A stretch of DNA of 64,000 bases from CAZYVU01 sp964651435. GTDB lineage: Bacteria; Desulfobacterota; Syntrophorhabdia; Syntrophorhabdales; CAYQXL01. Below the pieces are notes generated by a model. The model was not told the DNA's origin. It did no database searches and saw only the letters and a list, made by a program, of their open reading frames with translations. Each line of letters begins with the position of its first letter. The first letter of the stretch is position 1. The stretch is taken from NCBI GenBank assembly GCA_964651435.1, contig CAZYVU010000003.1:53102-117101 (forward strand), read 5' to 3'. Positions 51,613 through 59,387 of this stretch are shown here, in pieces. Position numbers and translations under genes: made by a program.

Positions 51613-52412
51613 TGCGGAACCCCACATGTGTTTCCTTGGGCCCCGAGATATGCCTCGATGACCTGGGTGTTGCCGCATATGTCGGTCGGCGTTCCCTCAG
51701 CAAGCTTTCTCCCAAAATCGAGCACGATTATGTCGTCGGCAATATTCATGACAACCTTCATGTTGTGTTCCACCAGAAGCAGGGTAATCCCCCGGTCCCG
51801 GATGGCGAGGAGGAGCTTGATAAACGTTTCCACCTCGGCATCGTTGAGCCCCGATGCGGGTTCATCGAGGAGAAGCATTTGCGGGTCCGTCATGAGCGAC
51901 CGGGCCAGTTCGAGCAGCCTTTGGTTTCCGAAGGAGAGGGTGGCAGGGAAGACCTTCTCCTTTCCTCCGAGCCCGACGAACTGCAGCAGTTCCGCTGCCC
52001 TCTCCTCGGCCTCTCTCTCCGCACGCCTCATTTTTCCCGGCCTGAAGATGGCATCTACAATGCCCGGCCGCAGCCGTTTGTGGGCGCCGAGCATGACGTT
52101 ATCCAGCACCGTAGCCTCGTTGATTGTAAATAACCTGACGAGCTGAAAGGTTCTGGATAGGCCGAGAAAGGCAATCCGGTCGGGGGTGAGGCCCGCAACC
52201 TGTCTGTCATTCAGATAAACGGAGCCGCTGTCGGGCGGCAGGAGGCCGCTGATGGCATTGAGAAGCGTTGTCTTTCCTGCCCCGTTCGGTCCGATAAGGG
52301 CCTTTATATGCCCTTTCTTGACCGCAAAGCTGACGTGGTCCAGGGCGTGGACGCCCTCAAAGGTCTTCACCACATTCTCAATCTTCAAAATGTTGCCGTC
52401 GGGGCCGCTCAT
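51609..52412 (-). CDS. livG: Liv-type ABC transporter ATP-binding protein LivG (second Liv system)
   Basis: ATPase of the second Liv transporter. The 267 residues show Walker A GPNGAGKTT, the LivG segment LSRTFQLVRLFTINEATVLDNVM, signature LSFGNQRLLELARSL, Walker B MLLLDEPASGLNDAEVE, and VEHNMKVVMNIADDIIVLDFG. The loop from about 115 to 150 (HKRLRPGIVDAIFRPGKMRR) is basic. It overlaps livM and livF by 4 bases each. Confidence 0.94.
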   Translation of the reverse strand: MSGPDGNILKIENVVKTFEGVHALDHVSFAVKKGHIKALIGPNGAGKTTLLNAISGLLPPDSGSVYLNDRQVAGLTPDRIAFLGLSRTFQLVRLFTINEATVLDNVMLGAHKRLRPGIVDAIFRPGKMRRAEREAEERAAELLQFVGLGGKEKVFPATLSFGNQRLLELARSLMTDPQMLLLDEPASGLNDAEVETFIKLLLAIRDRGITLLLVEHNMKVVMNIADDIIVLDFGRKLAEGTPTDICGNTQVIEAYLGAQGNTCGVPQ

Positions 52413-53365
52413 AGGTCCGCCCTTCGAAAGAGTTTGTTCCTCGCGCTGACGAGAATGCCATAAAGGCCCTTCGGCATGAACACGAGGACGACGATGAGGA
52501 TGATGCCGTTAATAAGGAGTTCGTAATCCTGAAGCTGATAGGTGATCTCCGGAAGTATCTTCATAAAGGCCGCCCCCAGTACGGGGCCGAAGACGGTGCC
52601 GATTCCTCCCAGGAAGAGCATGACAAGAACATTGATTGAGGTCATAACCCCGAAGTCATCGGGGGCGATGAACCCCATGTAGTGGGCGTAGAGGGATCCC
52701 GCAATGGATGCATATATGCTTGCCAGGATGAATATGCGGGTCTTGTATTTTGGGCTGTCGATGCCGAAATGGCGGGCCGCCGGCTCATCACTATGAATGG
52801 CGATGAGCGTCCTGCCGAAGGGCGAGCGGACGACGGCGATGCTGCTCGCGATGACAAGGAAAACGACAAGCCAGACAAAATAGTAGTAATGAATGTGATT
52901 GTCGAGGGAAAAGCCGAAAATACTGAAAGCCGGTATGTCCCGCAGGCCCGACGCCCCGCCGGTGAACCCTTCAAAGCCGATGATGAGCGTTATGACGATC
53001 TCGTTAAAGGCGAGGGTCGCCATGGCCAGGTAATACTCCTTGAGGGCCAGGACGGGCCGCCCTGTGGCCCATGCCAGAATGCCGCTCAGGAACATACCCG
53101 CGAAGAGGGCGATAAGGGGAGAGACCCCGTATTTTGCCGTCAAGATCCCTGAAGTGTAGGCCCCTATGGCGAAGAAGGCTGCGTGGCCCACAGATATCTG
53201 GCCTCCGTAACCCATCAGCAGGTCGAGCCCTACGGCGAGCATGATGTAGATACCGACAAAGATAAGCACGCCGCTCTTGTACGGTGACTGCCCACCGAGG
53301 GTAAACGGATATATGGCTATAAACGCCGCAAAGAGGATCCACCAGTATCTCTTAAGTGTCTTCAT
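52409..53365 (-). CDS. livM: Liv-type ABC transporter permease LivM (second Liv system)
   Basis: Inner-membrane permease. From ATG 53365 it is 318 residues with eight to nine helices. LivM signatures are LDLLMGYGGQISVGHAAFFAIGAY, GFTGGASGLRDIP, SPFGRTLIAIHSDEPAARHFGID (coupling loop), and FLGGIGTVFGPVLGAAFMKIL. It starts 10 bases after livH and overlaps livG by 4 bases. Confidence 0.93.
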   Translation of the reverse strand: MKTLKRYWWILFAAFIAIYPFTLGGQSPYKSGVLIFVGIYIMLAVGLDLLMGYGGQISVGHAAFFAIGAYTSGILTAKYGVSPLIALFAGMFLSGILAWATGRPVLALKEYYLAMATLAFNEIVITLIIGFEGFTGGASGLRDIPAFSIFGFSLDNHIHYYYFVWLVVFLVIASSIAVVRSPFGRTLIAIHSDEPAARHFGIDSPKYKTRIFILASIYASIAGSLYAHYMGFIAPDDFGVMTSINVLVMLFLGGIGTVFGPVLGAAFMKILPEITYQLQDYELLINGIILIVVLVFMPKGLYGILVSARNKLFRRADL

Positions 53366-53375
53366 GTCCTTCTGC

Positions 53376-54242
53376 CTAAGACTTGCTAAAAAGCCCGTTG
53401 GGCCTAAATATGAGCACCACCATGAGGAGCGCAAAGACGATCGTGTCGGAAAACTTTGACGATATGAGGCCGATCGTGTATGACTCCACGAGGCCGAGGA
53501 GGAACCCGGCCATAACAGACCCGGCTATGCTTGCCAGACCGCCGATGGACATGGCGATAAACCCCTTCACCATAGGCATGACCCCTCCCGTGTACTGCAT
53601 AAAAAGGAGGGGCGAGACGGCAGCGCCTGCGAGGGCGCCGATGCCTGCTCCCCAAGCCCAGGCAAAGAGTGCCGCCCTCTGTACGTTGATGCCCATGAGG
53701 CTCGCACCGAGGGGATTTTCGGCACAAGCCCGCATGGCGATACCGAGGGATGTTTTCTCGAAAAAATACCAGATGACCAAGAGAACGACTATCGTTATGC
53801 CCACGATCCAAAGCACCTGTAGCTGGAGGGATGCCCCGAAGATGTGGAGGGGATCGCCCTTGGTAAAGGGGCTAAGGACGTGAGACTCCCGTCCCCACAA
53901 TATCAGGGCGAGACCCCGGAGCGCCAGGGAGATGGCGATGGTCATGACGATAAGAGCGCCTACTGAGGAGCCCTGTATGGGCCGTATGAGGGCCTGCTGA
54001 ATCAGGGCTCCCATGCAGACGGCGATGAAGACGGCGAGGGCGAAGGAGAGGGGCATGGGGAGCCCCTTGGACGTCAGGGTGACCATGGTCAGGGCCCCAA
54101 AAACGAAGAACTCCCCCTGGGCGAAGCAGATAAGCTTTGAGACTTTATAGACTATCACCAGGCTCACGGCTATGAGGGCATAGATGCTGCCCGTGGTTAT
54201 GCCGCTAAAGAGAAATTGCACTATGTGTGATAGGTCTATCAT
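53376..54242 (-). CDS. livH: Liv-type ABC transporter permease LivH (second Liv system)
   Basis: Inner-membrane permease partner of LivM. The 288 residues carry the LivH core ISLVIVYKVSKLICFAQGEF-like region (about 28-47), AMRACAENPLGASLMGINVQ (coupling loop), and SIGGLASIAGSVMAGFLLGLV. It begins 10 bases after the binding-protein gene. Confidence 0.93.
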   Translation of the reverse strand: MIDLSHIVQFLFSGITTGSIYALIAVSLVIVYKVSKLICFAQGEFFVFGALTMVTLTSKGLPMPLSFALAVFIAVCMGALIQQALIRPIQGSSVGALIVMTIAISLALRGLALILWGRESHVLSPFTKGDPLHIFGASLQLQVLWIVGITIVVLLVIWYFFEKTSLGIAMRACAENPLGASLMGINVQRAALFAWAWGAGIGALAGAAVSPLLFMQYTGGVMPMVKGFIAMSIGGLASIAGSVMAGFLLGLVESYTIGLISSKFSDTIVFALLMVVLIFRPNGLFSKS

Positions 54243-54252
54243 TGCCGTCCTC

Positions 54253-55401
54253 TCAGTTGGGCACTTCCCACTTGCCGGCTTTGATGGTGAGGAGTATCAT
54301 GTCGTCGGGCCGGGTCCCATGGTGGTCTGTTGAGGTAAAGGTGTAGACGCCCTGCATGGCCGGAAAGTTTTTGATTGACTCTATGGCGGTACGAAGCTTC
54401 TGAGGGTCGGCCTTTCCTGTGACCTTGAGCCCTTCGGCTATGAGGGCAATGGCGTCTGCCAACTCGGCCGAGAAATAGTTGGCCGGTTCTTTATACTTGT
54501 CCATGTGGGCCTTGTTGAAATCGACGATGATCTTTTTGGTCGGGTCGCTGTCGGACAGGGCCTCCGGTTTCATCACCTTGCCTGACGGCACCAGTAGCTC
54601 GGTTTTGATATTTGCCACAAGCTTCAGAAAGCCCGGATTCGCGTTTCCGTGAGATACGAGAAAGGGCACCTTAAGATTGAGCTGCTCCATGTTTCGCGCA
54701 ATGAGGGCCGCCGGCTCACCGGTGGTAAAGGAGAAGATGGCCTGGGGGTTCATGGTCCGGATCTTGGCGAGTTGCGATGTCACGTCGGGTGCCTTCACAT
54801 CGAACTTCTCCTCGCCCACAATGGTGATCTTGTAGTCGGCTGCATATTTTCTCGCAATGGTTGATCCGAGCTCTCCGAGGGGACCGATGGGCATGAGCAG
54901 AGCCAGCTTCGTTATCCCTTTCTTCTGGAAATACTTGTAGGCCGTGATGACGGCAAAATCAGTTTTGTGAGACGTGTTGAACAGGTAGGGGTCCTTGGCC
55001 GTGTCGACGGCATAGCCGGAGTTGATGATTGTGGGTATCTTGTACCTGTTGGCCATGGAAGCTACGGCCCCGGAGATCGGCACCGATGCTGTTCCGGCCA
55101 TGGCTACGACGTTGTCCTTGGAGATAAGCCTCTGAGCCACCTTCGATGCCTGCTCCGGAGATGAGGTGTCGTCGTAGGAGATAAGCTCCAGAGGGACACC
55201 GTTAATGCCGCCGGCCTTGTTGATAAGCTCCACCTTGAGCTCCGCAGCCTTCTTCTTGTATTCTCCCAGCCAGGAGAGGTATCCCGTCAGAGAGAAGATG
55301 CCGCCGATCTTATACGTTTTGGGCTCCGAGAACCCGGCCTGCGGCATCCCAAGGACCATACAAAAGGCCATCAGGACAATAAAAACGAATGTTTTCCTCA
55401 T
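54253..55401 (-). CDS. livK: Liv-type periplasmic substrate-binding protein (second Liv system)
   Basis: Periplasmic receptor, 382 residues. The signal peptide is MRKTFVFIVLMAFCMVLGMPQAGFS. Type 1 features follow: KIGGIFSLTGYLSWLGEY, VELINKAGGINGVPLELIS, DDTSSPEQASKVAQRLI, and GTASVPISGAVASMANRYKI. The overall order fits receptors for aromatic and other organic acids in anaerobes as well as amino acids; the adjacent CoA ligase favours an acid. This is the first gene behind the sigma-54 promoter (ATG preceded by GAGAGGAGG). Confidence 0.92.
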   Translation of the reverse strand: MRKTFVFIVLMAFCMVLGMPQAGFSEPKTYKIGGIFSLTGYLSWLGEYKKKAAELKVELINKAGGINGVPLELISYDDTSSPEQASKVAQRLISKDNVVAMAGTASVPISGAVASMANRYKIPTIINSGYAVDTAKDPYLFNTSHKTDFAVITAYKYFQKKGITKLALLMPIGPLGELGSTIARKYAADYKITIVGEEKFDVKAPDVTSQLAKIRTMNPQAIFSFTTGEPAALIARNMEQLNLKVPFLVSHGNANPGFLKLVANIKTELLVPSGKVMKPEALSDSDPTKKIIVDFNKAHMDKYKEPANYFSAELADAIALIAEGLKVTGKADPQKLRTAIESIKNFPAMQGVYTFTSTDHHGTRPDDMILLTIKAGKWEVPN

Positions 55402-55436
55402 GAGAAACCTCCTCTCAATTATTTGACGAATGTTTT

Positions 55437-55452
55437 AGCAATAAGCGTGCCA
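55437..55452 (-). promoter_or_regulatory. Sigma-54 (-24/-12) promoter of the second liv/CoA-ligase operon
   Basis: Minus strand: TGGCAC (55452-55447), a 5-base spacer, and TTGCT (55441-55437). This is an exact match to the TGGCAC-N5-TTGCW consensus, 36 bases before the livK ATG. The next gene upstream is a sigma-54-dependent activator, and palindromes lie 225-310 bases upstream, the normal enhancer distance. Confidence 0.88.
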
Positions 55453-55675
55453 ATTGCGCTGCGAAGGAACTTCGGCGTCCCGACGCGGCGGTACCATTTG
55501 TGTTCCGCACCACGGCGTAATATTTAGGTGATTCCGCCTGTCGGGAGGGGCCCGGGACCCACCGATGGGGACGATATTGGGGGGTTGTCAAGCGTGCAGT
55601 GACGGCTCCCTTTGGAGGCGCTGTGCCGAAAAGGATGCCCGGCGAGGAAGGAGCGGCCATACCGATCGGCAGGCA

Positions 55676-55691
55676 TGGTCATAATTGACCA
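55676..55691. promoter_or_regulatory. Palindromic upstream activator site 1
   Basis: TGGTCA-TAAT-TGACCA, a 6-bp-arm inverted repeat in the liv promoter upstream region, about 230 bases above the -24/-12 element. It shares the GGTCA/TGACC half-site with the palindromes at 55745-55758 and 57301-57314. Confidence 0.7.
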
Positions 55692-55744
55692 TATGAGAAG
55701 AAACTGAAACGATAACAGGCAATAAATCAGGCAAGAAAATATAT

Positions 55745-55758
55745 GGTCATTTATGACC
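55745..55758. promoter_or_regulatory. Palindromic upstream activator site 2
   Basis: GGTCAT-TT-ATGACC, a perfect inverted repeat with 6-bp arms overlapping the stop codon of the activator gene. It lies 68 bases (centre to centre) from site 1. Paired sites of this kind usually bind dimers of Fis-type HTH activators. Confidence 0.65.
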
Positions 55759-57306
55759 GTCAATCTTGATAAGCCTGAGCCTTCTTGTGAGCGTAGAGAG
55801 GCTGATGCCGAGGACGTGGGCGGCCTCCTCGAGGGTTTTTGTCTGAGATACGGCCCTTCTGATAAGGCTTAGCTCATATCTTTCAACAGCTCCTCGGAGG
55901 GAGGTGATGTCTTCAGGGAAGTCCGTGCGATCTTGTGCGCCGGAGAGGTACTTCCGGGGAAGGTGGTCCGGTTTGAGGACCGCCTCGTCTGTGACAACGA
56001 CGAGGTGCTCCATCAGGTTGGCCAGCTCCCGGACGTTGCCCGGCCAACGGTAGTTCGTGAGCCGGTCCACGGTCTCCTTGGCCAGTCGTGTTCCCAGATT
56101 GTATTTGCCGTTATATTGCTTGAGGTAGTGGAAGAGAAGAAAGGGAATGTCCTCCCGCCGTTCGCGAAGCGGAGGAATAGTGATAGGAACGACGTTGAGG
56201 CGGTAAAAGAGGTCCTCCCTGAACTTGCCTTCCCTCACCGCCTTCTCAAGGTCCCGGTTCGTTGCGGCCATAATCCTTACATCGATCTTCTTGGGCCTGG
56301 TTCCACCGACGCGGATCACCTCATGGTCCTGAATGACGGAAAGGAGCTTGACCTGAAGCTTCAGGGGCAGATCGGCGATCTCATCGAGGAGCAGGCTGCC
56401 CTTGTCAGCAATCTCGAAATAGCCGGCCTTCCCCTCCTTGCTCGCTCCCGTAAAGGCGCCCGCCTCATAGCCGAAGAGCTCCGACTCGAGAAGTTCGCCG
56501 GGAATGGCGCCGCAGTTAATCTTTACGAACGACCCCGTTTCTGCCCTCTGGCTCGCCTCGTGGATGATCCGGGCTATGAGCTCCTTGCCGACGCCCGATT
56601 CGCCGAGAATGAGGACCGTTGCGTCAACGCGGGCAATTCTGAAGGCCGTTTCTATAATCTGTTTCATGGGCTTGCTGTGCGCTATGAACTGGGTTTGCAT
56701 GGTCTGGTGCTGCTTCACATCGTGGAGCTCGAGAAGATACTTGGAGAGGAGCTTCTGGGACTGTTCGAACTTTTCCTTCAGCATGTTCAACTCTGTAATA
56801 TCCCGCAGGTTACAATAGATCCTTGAGATATTGCCGTCCCTGTCAAAGACGGGGACACCCGTGCTGAGGACCTGCCTGCCTGCCATTGTGTTTATGATAA
56901 CCGTTTGCGCCTTGCCCGTTTCAAGGACCTTAAGGGATGCGGCCGTGTCGGAGACCCCTTCATCAACGAGCTCCTTGATCATGCGGCCGATGATCTGCTC
57001 GTTTGTGAGGCCCATAACCCTCTCAAAGGAGGGGTTCAGAAGGACGAGCCTGCTGTCGCCGTCAACAATGGCCAGGGCATCATAGGAGTTTTCGACCATG
57101 CCCATAAGGTCTCTGTTGAGCGCCTCCACTTCGGCAATGCGACGAAGGAGCGCTGTCCTGTCCATCTCTTCTTTTGCCTGCTTTGCCTTCATCGGGTGTT
57201 CCCGGTAACCGTCCTTTCCTCCGTCGGGTAAGTCCAGGATCGTCACGATGCCGGAGCACCGGGATCCACCCCTTTTCTTAGCAATTTTTGTGCCTTTCAC
57301 GGTCAT
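55747..57306 (-). CDS. Sigma-54-dependent activator with PAS sensor
   Basis: Enhancer-binding protein of the NtrC/PrpR-like class. From ATG 57306 (AGGGGG ribosome site) it is 519 residues; ATG 57192 and 57348 are alternatives. A PAS domain (about 65-180: NSYDALAIVDGDSRLVLLNP, CNLRDITELN) precedes a coiled linker and the AAA+ domain (about 200-430). The AAA+ domain shows Walker A LGESGVGKELIARIIHE, the GAFTGA loop as AGAFTGASKEGKAG (contacts sigma-54), and Walker B GSLLLDEIADLPL. The Fis-type HTH is at the C-terminus (LEEAAHVLGISLSTLTRRLR). With no receiver domain, a ligand sensed by PAS is likely the signal. It sits directly upstream of a consensus sigma-54 promoter. Confidence 0.92.
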   Translation of the reverse strand: MTVKGTKIAKKRGGSRCSGIVTILDLPDGGKDGYREHPMKAKQAKEEMDRTALLRRIAEVEALNRDLMGMVENSYDALAIVDGDSRLVLLNPSFERVMGLTNEQIIGRMIKELVDEGVSDTAASLKVLETGKAQTVIINTMAGRQVLSTGVPVFDRDGNISRIYCNLRDITELNMLKEKFEQSQKLLSKYLLELHDVKQHQTMQTQFIAHSKPMKQIIETAFRIARVDATVLILGESGVGKELIARIIHEASQRAETGSFVKINCGAIPGELLESELFGYEAGAFTGASKEGKAGYFEIADKGSLLLDEIADLPLKLQVKLLSVIQDHEVIRVGGTRPKKIDVRIMAATNRDLEKAVREGKFREDLFYRLNVVPITIPPLRERREDIPFLLFHYLKQYNGKYNLGTRLAKETVDRLTNYRWPGNVRELANLMEHLVVVTDEAVLKPDHLPRKYLSGAQDRTDFPEDITSLRGAVERYELSLIRRAVSQTKTLEEAAHVLGISLSTLTRRLRLIKIDGHK

Positions 57307-57314
57307 TGTTGACC
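57301..57314. promoter_or_regulatory. Palindrome at the activator gene start
   Basis: GGTCA-TTGT-TGACC, with the same half-sites as the two palindromes in front of livK, overlapping the preferred ATG at 57306. If bound by the activator it would repress its own translation or transcription start region. Confidence 0.5.
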
Positions 57315-57474
57315 AACCCCCTGCGGAAAGCGGCATAGTGTTACGCATTCAGTTTGGCACCATTTGCCTCGATAGTCAAAAATGAACATATATGACGGGC
57401 AGGCACCGGTAGCAGGAGGCTTGCACCCTTGGAAAAGGACGGAGGTATGCTACAATAAGGTCTGAGGTAAAGAC

Positions 57475-58074
57475 ATGCGGTTTGCGATGAAGGCAGTGAG
57501 CGGGCCCCAAAAAGGCCGGGCCCTATTCTGCCTCGGCCTCCTGGTCCTTGCCGCCCTCCTTTCGGGCGGCTGCGGACACGTAATCTCCGAGGGCCTGCGC
57601 CGGCAGGCCGACCCCAAGCTTACCTTGGCCATGGTCCAACAGGACCCCGAGGCCCACAGGGGCAGGGTCGTCATCTGGGGAGGTGAAATTGTGGAGGCCG
57701 CTAACGAAGAAGACGACAGGACATCCATCGAAGTCTACCAGAGACCTCTGGGCTTTTCCGAGGAGCCCGACTCGACGCTTCCTTCCGAGGGCCGGTTCTT
57801 CATCCTTGCAGAGATGGTTCTCGACACCTATCCGCTGAAGCAGGGCCGAAAGATCACTGTGGCTGGAAACGTTGCAGGGGAACGGGCAAAGCGAATCGGG
57901 GAAACGGAATTCCGGTATCCGCTCGTCCGGAGCCGGGAGCTGCACCTGTGGCCGGAATACTATTGCCCTCGGGATTATCCACCCTTCAACTATTATTTTG
58001 GCGGTCCCTTCGGCCCCTGGCCCCCGTACCCCTACTGGTACCCCTACGGACTCTACCGCTGCTACCCGTGGTAA
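57475..58074 (+). CDS. slp: Slp-family outer-membrane lipoprotein
   Basis: A 199-residue lipoprotein. The signal peptide ends in the lipobox LLSGGC (Cys about residue 33), so it is a substrate for Lnt and possibly LolCD. The mature part shows the Slp pattern: LTLAMVQQDPEAHRGRVVIWGGEI, IEVYQRPLGFSEEPD, GRFFILAEMVLD, and GRKITVAGNVAGER. The last 45 residues are unusual, rich in Pro, Tyr and Trp (GGPFGPWPPYPYWYPYGLYR) with two Cys. The ATG at 57475 follows GAGGT. Slp proteins are linked to envelope stress but their exact role is unknown. Confidence 0.85.
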   Translation: MRFAMKAVSGPQKGRALFCLGLLVLAALLSGGCGHVISEGLRRQADPKLTLAMVQQDPEAHRGRVVIWGGEIVEAANEEDDRTSIEVYQRPLGFSEEPDSTLPSEGRFFILAEMVLDTYPLKQGRKITVAGNVAGERAKRIGETEFRYPLVRSRELHLWPEYYCPRDYPPFNYYFGGPFGPWPPYPYWYPYGLYRCYPW

Positions 58075-58180
58075 GCCCGGAGAGGGGCCAGGGCGGCGCC
58101 CAAAGAATAGTGTTGAATTAATCGATTTGTTCATAGTAAACCAATGGTATTCCAAACTAAAATCTTTGGGAGGTGCGAAC

Positions 58181-59176
58181 ATGAGGCAGCCCGAACAGAC
58201 CTTCATGAATTTTCTGCTTGCCCATCAGGAAAAGCATAACCGAACGTACCACTTCCTCATCCTCATGGATGCGATTATCAGCGCAGCAAAACACATCCAG
58301 CACTACTATCTTACCGGCGCCCTGAAGGGCAACCTGGGGTTGGCCGGTGCCACAAACATACAGGGCGAAGATGTCATGCAGATGGATCAGATCGCTCACC
58401 AGATCGTCATACACTATCTGAACACGACGAGCCGGGTGATCCACGCCGTCAGCGAGGAGGCCGATGAGATCATCCCCCTCGATACGGAGGGCGGCCGGTA
58501 TTTTGTCTATTTCGATCCCCTCGACGGGTCGTCCAACGTAGCCCACGGGCTGCCCGTGGGCTTTCTCTTCGGCATTGCAAAGAGAAACCTGGAAGGTCCC
58601 GAGGACGGCCACCTGAGGGCCGGCAAGGACTACATAGCGGCCGGCATGTTTGTCATACCGACGGGTACCTTCACGCTGGCTCTGAGGAATGCGGGAACAT
58701 GGAGGTTCCATATCGACAGCACAATGAACTTCGTGAAGCCCGTTCAGATGGTCCTCCCGGAAGACAAGAAGACCTGGGAGCTCTCTTTCAACGCCGCCAA
58801 CGGCGATACCTACGCCGCGGGAGTCCGGGACTGGATCATCCAGAATCAGGGCAGGTACGCATTCAGATACCTGGGGGCGCTGGCCGGGGACTTCCACCGG
58901 ATACTTTCCAACGGTGGCATGTTCATGTACCCTGCCATCGTCAACCATCCGAACCCGAAGAAGAACCGGCCCGACGGGAAGCTGCGGCTCATGTATGAGG
59001 CGGCAGTGGTTGCTTTTATGTGCCGGGAAGCGGGCGGCGACGCCGTCGATGAGAAGGGAACTCCCATACTGGAGATCGAGCCGAAGAAACACCATCAGAG
59101 AACGGCGCTCTACGTCGGCTCGAAGCCCCTCATTGATGAGATTCGGGAGGTTTTGAAGGCACAAAAAGCGGACTAG
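58181..59176 (+). CDS. fbp: Fructose-1,6-bisphosphatase, class I
   Basis: Gluconeogenic removal of the 1-phosphate from fructose 1,6-bisphosphate. The ATG at 58181 follows GGGAGG; the open frame extends far upstream through the slp gene but this is the natural start, giving 331 residues. Class I motifs: SEEADEIIPL (metal site Glu), DPLDGSSNVAHGLPVGFLFG (metal and catalytic Asp), AAGMFVIPTGTFTLALR, and KLRLMYEAAVVAFMCREAGG with the substrate Lys-Leu-Arg. It is followed by a hairpin and a terminator. The convergent gene is a class II aldolase, the adjacent step. Confidence 0.95.
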   Translation: MRQPEQTFMNFLLAHQEKHNRTYHFLILMDAIISAAKHIQHYYLTGALKGNLGLAGATNIQGEDVMQMDQIAHQIVIHYLNTTSRVIHAVSEEADEIIPLDTEGGRYFVYFDPLDGSSNVAHGLPVGFLFGIAKRNLEGPEDGHLRAGKDYIAAGMFVIPTGTFTLALRNAGTWRFHIDSTMNFVKPVQMVLPEDKKTWELSFNAANGDTYAAGVRDWIIQNQGRYAFRYLGALAGDFHRILSNGGMFMYPAIVNHPNPKKNRPDGKLRLMYEAAVVAFMCREAGGDAVDEKGTPILEIEPKKHHQRTALYVGSKPLIDEIREVLKAQKAD

Positions 59177-59178
59177 GC

Positions 59179-59210
59179 CCATTGGCCGGCCTCACGCGAC
59201 CGGCCAATGG
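59179..59210 (+). promoter_or_regulatory. Perfect 11-bp stem-loop after fbp
   Basis: CCATTGGCCGG (59179-59189) pairs exactly with CCGGCCAATGG (59200-59210) around a 10-base loop, 2 bases after the fbp stop. No U-run follows, so it is more likely an mRNA 3' stabiliser than a terminator. Confidence 0.65.
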
Positions 59211-59272
59211 TGACGACAAGGATTCTGCCCCATAAATGTATCGATAGGTGGGGCTCATGCTGAAACAGTGAG

Positions 59273-59318
59273 CGACGGCGGGAGGCGGTCAACGGGCCTA
59301 CCCGCCGTCGATTTTTTT
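59273..59318 (+). terminator. Rho-independent terminator of fbp
   Basis: A perfect 10-bp stem CGACGGCGGG (59273-59282) and CCCGCCGTCG (59301-59310), an 18-base loop, then ATTTTTTT. The orientation suits the plus strand; on the minus strand no T-run follows, so it would not stop the aldolase transcript. Confidence 0.85.
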
Positions 59319-59387
59319 ATGATCTGCTGCCAGGCTCCTTGACAGTGCAGGCACCCTGTTCACCGCTTCCGGCCCTTTCTGCGCCTA

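Larger units (their letters stand above)
55402..55746. other. Intergenic region of the sigma-54 locus
   Basis: A 345-base gap with no convincing gene. It contains the -24/-12 promoter and the two palindromes listed separately. Between about 55500 and 55670 the sequence is GC-rich; I see no further clear signal there. An IHF-bending site would be expected but is not obvious. Confidence 0.7.

Noticed and set aside
57350..57372. TGGCAC-like sequence on the plus strand upstream of slp
   Set aside because: The TTGC element follows TGGCAC after only two bases, not the five needed for a sigma-54 promoter.
57872..58180. 103-residue N-terminal extension of fructose bisphosphatase
   Set aside because: The frame stays open upstream through the end of slp, but GGGAGG and ATG 58181 give a protein of normal family length; the extension has no similarity to class I enzymes.
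59273..59318. Bidirectional terminator between fbp and the aldolase gene
   Set aside because: Only the plus strand has a T-run after the stem; the minus strand continues with mixed bases.
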